The notes below the pieces were generated by a model that was not told where the DNA came from, did no database searches, and saw nothing but the letters and a program-made list of their open reading frames with translations. A DNA stretch of 64,000 nt from Opitutaceae bacterium (GTDB lineage: Bacteria; Verrucomicrobiota; Verrucomicrobiia; Opitutales; Opitutaceae), in NCBI GenBank assembly GCA_028280945.1, contig JANQKV010000040.1, positions 1-64,000 of the forward strand, in the 5' to 3' direction. Position numbers and translations under genes: made by a program. Shown here piece by piece: positions 16,405 through 24,501 of this stretch. Every line of letters starts with the position of its first letter. Position 1 is the first letter of the stretch.

Positions 16405-18303
16405 TTATTCGACCACGTAAATCTCCAGCAAGGCTTCGCCGGTATCGTCATCCCGACCGGAAAGCGTTACCGTATAATTGCCCGGGATAACCCGCACAAT
16501 CATGGCTGCGTCAGTGCTGTCTGACTCCAAAGGAAACGCTCCGACTTGGTTGGCTATTGCCGCCACCCGATCTGCTTCTGGTAGCAAGGCATCGTCCTCT
16601 TGATGGCTGTGCCAATCATCGTTCTCGGCAATCAGTTCCTGGTTGGCTGTAAACAACCGGAGGGTCGGATTTGACAGTGTGTTCGGCACCTCAAAATTTT
16701 CCAATGTCGGGCCAACTCCACGCAGCAACAGCGTCATGGCAGCGTCTCCTTGCACGCTGAATCCTCCAATCAAAATTTGCTCCCCGACTCCCACATGTCC
16801 GCGGGCGGAAAGGTTGGTGAGGTAAGAATCCACTACAGCCAGGCTTTCCAAGTCATAGACCTCACTTAGCACGACGCCTCCCTCAGACTCAGTTGAAATC
16901 TGACTGGTGAATATTCCGGGCTGAATTTCGGTGAGAATGGCGCTGTCCAGGGAATCGGTGTCTTGAAAACTGAATGCGCCGACTCCGCTGGCACTGGCGA
17001 CAATTTCCGCCCCCTTGGATGGATCTGAATTCCATCGTTGGTTTTCAGCTATAAGTGCGTTCCCCGCATCAAACATCCTTAATTGAGGGTCGGGAGCATA
17101 TCCCGTCACGCCGAATTCAGCCAAACTTGGCCCCATGGCTCTCACGAGCAACGGCTTTGGTTCCGTTCCCGCAACCACAACACCCGCGATCATCGATCCA
17201 TCAATTCCCCCGTTGATGCTGCCTCGGGTGGATAGGTTTACCAGCCGACTCGTAACAATGGGTTGTGACTTCACGATGGTCAGGTCTTCGCCAACAGCAA
17301 ACAGCGCATCCAAACCAATCCCGGAACCAACCAAACTGGCCGTCGAATCGATTTCGTTGAGTTCAAAATTGTTGTCTCCGCGCAGCGTAACAATTGTTCC
17401 CGTATCACCAACCGCGATGGTCACCGAATCGAGGTTGGCCACACTTCTCAGTCGCACTTGGGTGCCGGGGTCTTTGCTCAAAGACTTGGAGGTGGTTTCC
17501 TTCCATACTCCGGGTTCGCCCGGGTTGGCCCATCGGCGCGAATAATTTCTGGAAGAAATAGCACCATCTTGCCCGACTTGAGTGAATGAATAATACTGCA
17601 AGTGGTCGCTCCGAATTGCCGACACTCCAACAAAGTTAAAAGCCAGTGATTCAATATCCTGCCCGTCATTCGGAGACCACTCGGGATAAGATGGCAGTGT
17701 CCAGTTCATGCCGTCGTTTGATGCCACAACCACACCGCCTTCCCCGGCAGCCAGCCAAACACCTAGGTCTTCGGCGCTGCCCAGTGGAGAGTAAGCCAGC
17801 GCCCGAAGCCAGGCGGTCGTGGGAGAGTCCATTGCTGTCCATGTCACCGCATCAGAAGACGTCAGGATGGTGCCCGCTTCTCCAACGATGACCCAAAGAT
17901 TTCGATCATAGGATATGTTATTGAGACGTTGCGCGGTTGGCACCTCTGCTACGGCCATCCAATCGACACCATTAAGCGACTGAAGAATGACGCCTCCTTC
18001 CCCGACGGCGATATAACGTCCCTCGGCGAATGCGACCGCAACGAGCCAAACGGTTGTTCCGGATTCGACCTCGGTCCAGTTTTGGCCGTCTTGCGAGTGC
18101 ATGATGATTCCCCCTGTGCCAACGGCAATCAGTCCTGCTCCGCCATCAGTGATATCCCAGAGCGTGCCCCCACCCGGGGATTGATGCTGGACCACAAAAG
18201 GCCCTTGAGCATGTGCTGCCGACGCGGCGAGCAGAAAAGTCAATGCGCACAAAAGACGGACGCTTACTTTTAGTGGGTTAATCGATCGGAAGTTTGAGGT
18301 CAT
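16405..18303 (-). CDS. Secreted BNR/propeller-like protein with duplicated C-terminal domain
   Basis: A 632-residue exported protein. The ATG at 18303 opens a signal peptide (LLCALTFLLAASAAHAQ). The N-terminal half has repeated blades with the pattern AVGEGGVI-S-DG-NWT (for example VGTGGIIMHSQDGQNWTEV, VGEAGTILTSSDAVTWTAM), like BNR/YCF48-type beta-propellers. The C-terminal half holds two copies of a beta-rich module starting LVNLSTRGSINGG and LTNLSARGHVGVG, each with an LLVRAMGPSL or LLLRGVGPTL core. This module is common in secreted Opitutae proteins. A cell-surface or extracellular role is likely; ligand and activity are unknown. A stretch beginning 27 residues further upstream is open but lacks signal character. 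Confidence 0.78.
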   Translation of the reverse strand: MTSNFRSINPLKVSVRLLCALTFLLAASAAHAQGPFVVQHQSPGGGTLWDITDGGAGLIAVGTGGIIMHSQDGQNWTEVESGTTVWLVAVAFAEGRYIAVGEGGVILQSLNGVDWMAVAEVPTAQRLNNISYDRNLWVIVGEAGTILTSSDAVTWTAMDSPTTAWLRALAYSPLGSAEDLGVWLAAGEGGVVVASNDGMNWTLPSYPEWSPNDGQDIESLAFNFVGVSAIRSDHLQYYSFTQVGQDGAISSRNYSRRWANPGEPGVWKETTSKSLSKDPGTQVRLRSVANLDSVTIAVGDTGTIVTLRGDNNFELNEIDSTASLVGSGIGLDALFAVGEDLTIVKSQPIVTSRLVNLSTRGSINGGIDGSMIAGVVVAGTEPKPLLVRAMGPSLAEFGVTGYAPDPQLRMFDAGNALIAENQRWNSDPSKGAEIVASASGVGAFSFQDTDSLDSAILTEIQPGIFTSQISTESEGGVVLSEVYDLESLAVVDSYLTNLSARGHVGVGEQILIGGFSVQGDAAMTLLLRGVGPTLENFEVPNTLSNPTLRLFTANQELIAENDDWHSHQEDDALLPEADRVAAIANQVGAFPLESDSTDAAMIVRVIPGNYTVTLSGRDDDTGEALLEIYVVE

Positions 18304-18541
18304 TGTGCATGCTACGACAACCTCTGCCACCGAACCCGCTACGGCTGATCGAAATTTGGCCCAGCCCTGGCCAGCAGGGTTCAAGGAAGGGGGATGGAAA
18401 TCAGGTCGCAGCTAAGACCTCAGATGATCAGCACCGCAGTTGCTCGAAGTAATCAACTTGGCTCGACTGACCGGGTAGCCAGGCAGCGTCTCCGGTATCT
18501 CCACCCGGTCGAACGGATGCTAATATCAACTGTGGTGATGC

Positions 18542-19189
18542 CTACCGCCCGAATACTTCCACCTCAACGTAGTGGTTCAGGGCGTCGGTGGTATTGCCTT
18601 GAGAGTAGAGGCGGACGTAGCGGGCCGTGGTTTTGCCGAGGGGAATGACCTTTCCTTGATTGGTCTCGAGGTAAGCCTTGTCGGGCCCGCGGCCCAAGCC
18701 GGCGGAATCATCATGGTCGTTGTTGAAATGGGTGGTGACGTTTTCCGCGAAATCGGGGTCGTTGGAAACCTGAACAATCACGTCGTGGTAAACACGTTTT
18801 TGAGTGTGGAAGTGCCATACGGCCGCGGCGTAAAGCTCCGCCTCTTTTCCCAGATCGATCTGCACCCAGTGCAACCCGGGATCAAGCTCCACGAAGTAGC
18901 CTTCCTCTGAGTTTTTATCGCCATCGGTGACAAATTCGAGCTCACCGATGATGGGAAACTCGCTGCTTGAAGTGACTTCCTTGCCGACTGCCAGATTGGT
19001 TACATCGGCGGGAACCAACACCTGTGGCGGCGGGGTGTTCGGCGCCTCAAGGTGGGGAACCCTGATCGGCACAGGTGTGCCGATCAGAAACGGTGGGGGA
19101 AACTCGACCTCAAGGGGAGCGACGTCTTCCGCCGATCCGGGGATGGCAATCCACAGGAGGGTCAAAAGGGTGCTGATAAGCTTCTTCAT
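18542..19189 (-). CDS. Exported F5/8-type C (discoidin-like) domain protein
   Basis: A 215-residue exported protein. The ATG at 19189 starts the signal peptide MKKLISTLLTLLWIAIPGSA. A proline-rich linker follows, then a jelly-roll-like domain with NLAVGKEVTSSSEFP, GLHWVQIDLGKEAELYAAAVWH and TARYVRLYSQG, hallmarks of F5/8-type C carbohydrate-binding modules. It lies about 100 bp downstream of a Gfo/Idh/MocA gene on the same strand, a pairing often seen in Planctomycetes and Verrucomicrobia sugar-use loci. Probable polysaccharide binding at the cell surface; ligand not predictable. Confidence 0.75.
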   Translation of the reverse strand: MKKLISTLLTLLWIAIPGSAEDVAPLEVEFPPPFLIGTPVPIRVPHLEAPNTPPPQVLVPADVTNLAVGKEVTSSSEFPIIGELEFVTDGDKNSEEGYFVELDPGLHWVQIDLGKEAELYAAAVWHFHTQKRVYHDVIVQVSNDPDFAENVTTHFNNDHDDSAGLGRGPDKAYLETNQGKVIPLGKTTARYVRLYSQGNTTDALNHYVEVEVFGR

Positions 19190-19286
19190 GATGATGGTTT
19201 CGATAGGGGCCGCAGGTCGAAAAGGATCATTGGGGTGGGAGCGGGCGAGGTGTTCTCGCTGCACCGGGTGATCTTATTTATAACAA

Positions 19287-20741
19287 TCAAACGATTCGAG
19301 GGATCTCGTAGCCTTTGCGGTCGTCCCGGTGCAGATACGCATTGGCCTGTTCCGATCCGGAGCCGGAAAAACGTTCGCTCTCTGCATCGATGGTGAGATT
19401 TTGGCCGATGGTCCAGCGGTCTTGGTCGCGGTCGATATTCCAGGCGTCCAGGTGATGGGAAAACCGGTCGTAGGTTTCGTGCAGGTGATCGTCGCGGCTC
19501 ATGACGTCGTCGACTTCACGGGCAACGCGGGGTGTGCCGGTCTTGACCGAAATGTTTCCCCAATGGGCGAGGCAGGAAGAACGGAAGCCGGTTTCGAGTG
19601 TGCAGGCCAGATCTGACTCCCGACGACTCTGAACGCCGCGAATGAACGCCGGCATGTGGTCGAAACCTCCATCTCCCTTGAATCGCTCACCTCGTTTGTT
19701 GCCATCGTAGAAGATGATGCCTCCGCCCCGGCCACCGCGGAATTCTCCACCTTCGCAGGTGACGATCACGCCCACCCGGTTGCCCTTGAAATTGGCCCGG
19801 GCGTTGGTCTCCGGAGTTACCCAGAGATCACGCACCTCAAAGAGCGCCGGAACGGTGCCCCAGTCGAATTTGGTGATTTGCATATTGGGTGTTTCACCGC
19901 TGTCGTTCCAACCAAAGCGGGAACCGTGGCTTACCACGGCTTGAGGGTGATGGGGCTCATCGAGGATCCAGCGCATGAGATCGAGTTCGTGAGGTCCTTG
20001 ATTGCCAAAGTCACCGTTGCCCGTGTTCCAGAACCAGTGCCAGTCGTAGTGGAATTGTTTGCGTAGAATCGGAAGGTCGGCGGCCGGGCCGAGCCATTCG
20101 TCGTAGTTGACGGTGGGCGGTGGAGGAACGGGAGAATCGGGCTTACCGATACTCTGGCGGCTCTTGTAGCACAGGCCCCGCACCATCGTGACTTTGCCAA
20201 TGTTCCCTTCCTTGATCCAAGCGAACGCCTCTTTGAGGCCGATGTCGGATCGATTCTGTAGGCCCGGTTGCACGATGCGGTTGTATCGCTTGGCGGCAGC
20301 CACCATCTGCCGACCCTCCCAGACGGTGTGACACACGGGTTTTTCCACAAAGACATCTTTGCCGGCTTGGCAGGCCCAGATGGTCTGAATGGCATGCTGG
20401 TGATTGGGGGTGGCGAGCACCACCGCATCTATGTCCGAGCGATCCAGCAGCTTGCGATAACTGAGCTCCTTGTCCGCAGTGACCCCGAGCTCTGATTCAG
20501 TAGTGGCGGCCTGTTGGTCGAGCACGGCCGAGTCTACGTCACAAAGGGCCGCCAGGGTCGCGCCCTTGGTGCGCACGACGTCTCTCACCAGCGACATGCC
20601 TCTGCTCCTGAGTCCGACAACAGCCACGCGCACGTTTCCGTTGGGGCTGGCGCCGCGGGCAGGGCCTATCGCAAAGGTTCCGGCGATCAGGGCGGACTTT
20701 TGGAGAAAATGTCGGCGGGAAAAGGTAACGGAAGAGCTCAT
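19287..20741 (-). CDS. Tat-exported Gfo/Idh/MocA family oxidoreductase
   Basis: A 484-residue NAD(P)-dependent oxidoreductase. The N-terminus has a twin-arginine signal (SRRHFLQKSALIAGTFAIGPARG), then a Rossmann fold (VRVAVVGLRSRGMSLVRDV). The family motif EKPVCHTVWEG carries the catalytic EKP lysine. The C-terminal alpha/beta domain has DWHWFWNTGNGDFGNQGPHELDLMRW, whose GNQGxHxxD supplies the usual His. The ATG at 20741 is preferred over an upstream TTG. Exported members are abundant in Planctomycetes and Verrucomicrobia and act on sugars or inositols in the periplasm; the substrate here is unknown. The neighbouring discoidin-like gene fits glycan use. Confidence 0.9.
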   Translation of the reverse strand: MSSSVTFSRRHFLQKSALIAGTFAIGPARGASPNGNVRVAVVGLRSRGMSLVRDVVRTKGATLAALCDVDSAVLDQQAATTESELGVTADKELSYRKLLDRSDIDAVVLATPNHQHAIQTIWACQAGKDVFVEKPVCHTVWEGRQMVAAAKRYNRIVQPGLQNRSDIGLKEAFAWIKEGNIGKVTMVRGLCYKSRQSIGKPDSPVPPPPTVNYDEWLGPAADLPILRKQFHYDWHWFWNTGNGDFGNQGPHELDLMRWILDEPHHPQAVVSHGSRFGWNDSGETPNMQITKFDWGTVPALFEVRDLWVTPETNARANFKGNRVGVIVTCEGGEFRGGRGGGIIFYDGNKRGERFKGDGGFDHMPAFIRGVQSRRESDLACTLETGFRSSCLAHWGNISVKTGTPRVAREVDDVMSRDDHLHETYDRFSHHLDAWNIDRDQDRWTIGQNLTIDAESERFSGSGSEQANAYLHRDDRKGYEIPRIV

Positions 20742-21059
20742 GGTGGATTGCGGGGTTGTTCCGGAGACAGACTCCAACTGATTGGGTTGTCGGCACCAAG
20801 TCGTCGGTCTGTTCAGGGAGTAGTGGGAAAGACTTGCTTAAAAAGGGGAGTCAAGGGAACCACGAATAGAGGAACTTTATTCAGAATAAGACACGGTGTT
20901 CACCTCTAATCGAACCGGATATGGAAGATTGCCTCTGTTATGGCGCCTAGTCGACGAGGAAAGGCCTTCCGCCATATGGTCAAGTTCAACCGGTGGGGAA
21001 AAGGCTCCCACCCAAGCCTCGACGAGAGCGACCGGCGAGTGGAAACAGACGAATTGGGT
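20742..21059. other. Non-coding gap upstream of the oxidoreductase
   Basis: These 318 bp lie between the oxidoreductase start and the kinase gene's stop, both on the minus strand. I find no convincing gene, hairpin terminator or -24/-12 promoter. A TTGACT hexamer occurs on the minus strand around 20850, but no -10 box stands at the right distance. Confidence 0.4.
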
Positions 21060-22451
21060 TCAACTCAACGGTAGGCGAAGCAAGGCCACGCAACCGGTGC
21101 GGTCTTCCCGGTTCTCCAACGTCATGGTGCCGCCGTGGTTTTCGGCGATCTGGCGGCAAAGGACGAGGCCGATTCCCGACCCCGAGGGTTTCGTGGTGAA
21201 AAAAGGCACGAACAAACTTGTCGCCTTGCCGATGCCCGGTCCCTCGTCGGCGATGCGGAATACGATATCATTGTCTTCCAGATCCCAGGAGAGCGTCACT
21301 TTCCCGGGGGGAGGCACGCCTTCCGTGGAATCCAGAGATTCCTCCGTCTCATCAGACTCCAGGTTGGCATCAACCGCGTTCTTGATGAGGTTTATCAGCA
21401 CCTGCTCGATCTGCGCCCCGTCGCACGACAAGACGACATCGGGTCCATCGACGATCTCCACCGGCTGCCGAAGCTCAAGCTGCACCACCTGGTGAACCAA
21501 TGGCCGCACTTCGCAGGGCGCGCGTTGGGGTTTCGGCAATTTGGCGAGTCGGGAATAGGCGTTGAGGAAACGTCCCAGGCCATCGGCTCGTTTGGCAATG
21601 ATTTCGAGGCCTGCGCGCATGTCATCCTCCCAGTCTTCGGCCCTTTGTTCGGGAGATCGGCGGAGGGTGGAATCAAGGGTGCCCGCGATCGATTTGATGG
21701 GAGCAAGTGAGTTGTTCAACTCGTGGCCCAGCACGCGCACGAGCCGCTGCCATGCTTTAACCTCCTCTTCACGAAGTGCTTCGCTTAGATCCGCCACGAC
21801 CACCATTTCATGAGGCAGTCCGCCTTCCCGAAACTGCGTGCGGCGCATTCCCCAACGGCCCGAGCCGCCCGGAAAGGACGTGCGCTGCAACACCCCGGTA
21901 GGAGGGCCCTCGATGCATTCACCGAGACCAATCTCGATGGCGGAGCGCCCCAGGATTTTTTCCGCGGGTGAGGCGAGTAGTTCCTGTCCCGAGCGGTTCA
22001 CCAGGCGAAGCACGCCGTCCGAGTCGAACGCAAAAATCGCGACGTCGATCTCCTCCATCACGGTCCGGAGCAGGGCGGTGGCTTCCATCGCGCCCAGCCT
22101 TTGCGCACGCAGGATGGCGCCGATCGAGTTGATTTCGGTCATGACGTCACCATGCGGGTCGTCCCGGTTGGCCCCACGTGCTCTGATGGAAAAATCACCC
22201 TCGCGAACGGCGGACAGCAGATTCGCCATCGTCTGCAGAGCCCGCATGACCCGGTTCTGCACCGAGAACGAAAACCCCAGCCAACATCCCACGACCAACA
22301 GGGTGAAGGTCCAGCGCATGTTGGCGCTTTGGTCCTCGTCGAGCCAAAGAAAACCCATTGTCACCAACACTCCGGGCAACCCGGCCAGCAACGCACCCCA
22401 CAGCACTTGCTGGTCATGGGTGAGGCGTTTTCGCTTGGAAGGCACGGGCAA
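21060..22451 (-). CDS. Membrane sensor histidine kinase, NtrY/NtrB-like
   Basis: A 463-residue inner-membrane kinase. Two short transmembrane helices (around residues 16-36 and 47-63) are followed by a HAMP-like linker (LLSAVREGDFSIRARG), a PAS domain (about 125-225), the H-box VLGHELNNSLAPIKS with phospho-acceptor His243, an N-box NLIKNAVDAN (354-363), and the ATP lid motifs DEGPGIG (402-408) and GSGIGL (424-429). HELNN is characteristic of kinases paired with NtrC-type regulators. It follows the response-regulator gene by 52 bp. The periplasmic loop is only about 10 residues, so the signal is probably sensed in the membrane or cytoplasm. Confidence 0.92.
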   Translation of the reverse strand: MPVPSKRKRLTHDQQVLWGALLAGLPGVLVTMGFLWLDEDQSANMRWTFTLLVVGCWLGFSFSVQNRVMRALQTMANLLSAVREGDFSIRARGANRDDPHGDVMTEINSIGAILRAQRLGAMEATALLRTVMEEIDVAIFAFDSDGVLRLVNRSGQELLASPAEKILGRSAIEIGLGECIEGPPTGVLQRTSFPGGSGRWGMRRTQFREGGLPHEMVVVADLSEALREEEVKAWQRLVRVLGHELNNSLAPIKSIAGTLDSTLRRSPEQRAEDWEDDMRAGLEIIAKRADGLGRFLNAYSRLAKLPKPQRAPCEVRPLVHQVVQLELRQPVEIVDGPDVVLSCDGAQIEQVLINLIKNAVDANLESDETEESLDSTEGVPPPGKVTLSWDLEDNDIVFRIADEGPGIGKATSLFVPFFTTKPSGSGIGLVLCRQIAENHGGTMTLENREDRTGCVALLRLPLS

Positions 22452-22503
22452 GGAGTGGGTTTAAAGCCGGATCAGCGGCTGGCCGATTGCTGACAGCTCC
22501 AAC

Positions 22504-23868
22504 TCACAGCCCGTATTTTTCAAGACGGCGATAAAAGGCGCTCCGACTCAGGCCGAGTTCTTCGGCGGCCTTGCGCGCATTTCCGTCACAACGTGCCAGG
22601 GTCTTTTTGATGAGATAGGCCTCCACCTCTTCAATGCTCATGTCCTCGATCTGGGGAGTCGCCTGGCCCGCATTGAGCCCAAGATCATTAACGTGAATGA
22701 CCTTGCCCTGCGCCATGAGGCAGCCGCGTTCCACGGCATGGTCGAGTTCACGCACGTTGCCCGGCCAACTGTAGCCGCGCATGGCCTCGATCGCACTACT
22801 CTCGAAGCCGGTGATGGATTTGCCGTAGCGCTTGACGTGGGCCTTGAGGAAAAACTGGGCCAGCAGCTCGATGTCCTCGCGGCGCTCCCGGAGCGGCGGC
22901 AGATGAATATGAATGGTATTGAGGCGGAAAAGCAGGTCTTGGCGGAATGCACCTTCAGCAACCTGTTGCTGCAGGTCCGCATTTGTCGCGGAAATCAAAC
23001 GGACGTTGGCGCGGTAGGTTTTGGAGGAACCGACCCGTTCGAATTCGCCGGTTTCCAGGGTGCGCAAAATCTTGGCCTGCTGGGAGAGCGGAATGTTGCC
23101 AATCTCGTCCATGAACAGCGTGCCGCTGTCCGCGAGCTCGAATCGGCCGGCTCGATCGGTCTTGGCATCGGTAAAGGCCCCGCGAACGTGGCCAAACAGC
23201 TCGCTTTCGAAAACCCCCTCGGGCAGGCCGCCCATGTTGACTGAGATGAATGACTCGTCGCTGCGGGACGAGACCGCGTGCAGGGCGCGGGCAATCAGTC
23301 CCTTGCCGGTGCCGTTTTCGCCCGTGATCAGGATGTTGGCATCCGAGGGACCCACACGGGAGATCATCTCCAAGACCGGTCGCATCGCGACGGACTCGGC
23401 GATGAGGGTGGGGCCGGCACCTTTGCCCCCCCGGAGAAGCTGATTTTCCTGCTCCAGGCGGCGATAGGCCCGGACGGCACTCCCCAATTCCACCTGGGTT
23501 CGTACGATCGAGAGCAGGCGTGGGTTTTCCCACGGTTTGGTGATGAAGTCCTTGGCGCCACGCCGCATGGCCTCGACGGCCACTTCTACACTTGCCCAAG
23601 CGGTCATGACCACAACCGGCAGGTTGGCATCCAGGTTCTGGAGCTTGTCGAGCAGATCGAGTCCTTCCTCACCTGAAGTCGTGTCGCGAGCGTAGTTCAG
23701 ATCGATGAGCACGAGGGCAAAATCCCGGGCTTCCACCGCCCGCAGCACCGCTGCGGGAGATTTAACGGTATCGATCTGGTAACCCTCACTTTTCAGCAAC
23801 AGCCGGAGAGCTTCCAGCACGTCGGGTTGGTCATCGGCAACAAGGATGCGGGCAGACGCAGCGGGCAT
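22504..23868 (-). CDS. NtrC-family sigma-54-dependent response regulator
   Basis: A 454-residue transcription activator. The receiver domain has the acidic pair D12-D13, phospho-acceptor Asp56 (VLIDLNY), Thr89 and Lys111 (ITKPWENP). The AAA+ domain has Walker A GENGTGKG (183-190), the sigma-54 contact loop GAFTDA (230-235, a common variant of GAFTGA) and Walker B LFMDEIG (251-257). The C-terminus is a Fis-type helix-turn-helix (GNARKAAEELGLSRSAFYRR). It is the first gene of a two-gene operon with the kinase. Two strong -24/-12 promoters lie within 8.5 kb, one in front of the adjacent small membrane protein and one in front of the ADOP operon; these are its likely targets. Confidence 0.95.
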   Translation of the reverse strand: MPAASARILVADDQPDVLEALRLLLKSEGYQIDTVKSPAAVLRAVEARDFALVLIDLNYARDTTSGEEGLDLLDKLQNLDANLPVVVMTAWASVEVAVEAMRRGAKDFITKPWENPRLLSIVRTQVELGSAVRAYRRLEQENQLLRGGKGAGPTLIAESVAMRPVLEMISRVGPSDANILITGENGTGKGLIARALHAVSSRSDESFISVNMGGLPEGVFESELFGHVRGAFTDAKTDRAGRFELADSGTLFMDEIGNIPLSQQAKILRTLETGEFERVGSSKTYRANVRLISATNADLQQQVAEGAFRQDLLFRLNTIHIHLPPLRERREDIELLAQFFLKAHVKRYGKSITGFESSAIEAMRGYSWPGNVRELDHAVERGCLMAQGKVIHVNDLGLNAGQATPQIEDMSIEEVEAYLIKKTLARCDGNARKAAEELGLSRSAFYRRLEKYGL

Positions 23869-23925
23869 AGTCCAGTGATCTCGGACGAAGGGATGGTGTC
23901 AAGGAGCGGAAACGTTCGCCAAGCC

Positions 23926-24243
23926 TTAGGCCACGGCCTGGACGCGGCGGCGAACCGATGAGCGGCGGCGGATCGCCGGACGCTCGCTGATCAACTCGCT
24001 GCGGTCAAAAGCTTCAGTCGCCGGGGTTAATACGGCACGACGAGTGACGTGGATCGGGAGAGGCTGAAGACGGCGCCCGTAGTCGAGTCCCATTGTCATC
24101 AGGACGAGGGAGATGATGAAGGCACCAAAAGGAACGGCATAGGCTGCGCCGGAGGCGGTGATCAAACCGGTGGATTCAGCCGCGGCGATGGAAGCGAGAC
24201 CGGCGATGGAGAGAAGAGCGATGTAAGTGAGCTTTGAGTTCAT
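23926..24243 (-). CDS. Small exported or membrane protein behind a sigma-54 promoter
   Basis: A 105-residue protein that I cannot assign to a named family. The ATG at 24243 opens a signal-like helix (YIALLSIAGLASIAAAES). A short spacer is followed by a second hydrophobic helix (FGAFIISLVLMTMGLDYG) and a strongly basic tail (RPAIRRRSSVRRRVQAV). The frame stays open upstream for 84 codons, but that part has no protein-like character and would cross the -24/-12 promoter at 24296-24311. The gene lies 57 bp upstream of the NtrC-type regulator on the same strand, so both may be co-transcribed. Positively charged small membrane proteins under sigma-54 recall envelope-stress (Psp-like) effectors, but no homology is claimed. 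Confidence 0.7.
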   Translation of the reverse strand: MNSKLTYIALLSIAGLASIAAAESTGLITASGAAYAVPFGAFIISLVLMTMGLDYGRRLQPLPIHVTRRAVLTPATEAFDRSELISERPAIRRRSSVRRRVQAVA

Positions 24244-24295
24244 GATGTGGTTTTGCTTTGAGTGTTTAGACTGAGTTAAAAGTGACTCACTCACT

Positions 24296-24311
24296 TGCAC
24301 CGCCTGTGCCA
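24296..24311 (-). promoter_or_regulatory. Second sigma-54 (-24/-12) promoter
   Basis: On the minus strand TGGCACAGGCGGTGCA has the sigma-54 consensus and exact GG-to-GC spacing. It is nearly identical to the ADOP-operon promoter TGGCACAGGGGCTGCA. The start site would fall near 24285, giving a leader of about 42 nt before the small membrane protein and possibly read-through into the response regulator (autoregulation). I do not see a second full copy of the palindrome found at 15519-15536. Only loose half-sites occur, such as TCCCGGGA around 24404-24411. Confidence 0.75.
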
Positions 24312-24501
24312 ACTTTTCGTATAGATTTGTAAGTTGCTGGATGATAAATTGATAAAATATCATTAATTTTTTGAGGCTGCTTGGCAGCATGGAATCTTGG
24401 CAGTCCCGGGAAGGAAAAATCCCAAAATCGAAACAGTCTCGTGACGACGGGCTTTGGGAGTGCGATTTGGTTCCACGTGTATTGGATGACCGCATACCCC
24501 C

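Noticed and set aside
18304..18384. A TGGC-N-GGGC match upstream of the propeller protein as a third sigma-54 promoter
   Set aside because: The -24 part reads TGGCCA and the -12 part GGGC; it is much weaker than the two accepted sites.
24395..24430. TCCCGGGA and TCCCAAAA near the second sigma-54 promoter as an activator palindrome
   Set aside because: Only half-sites match TGTCCCAA and the spacing differs from the perfect site at 15519-15536.
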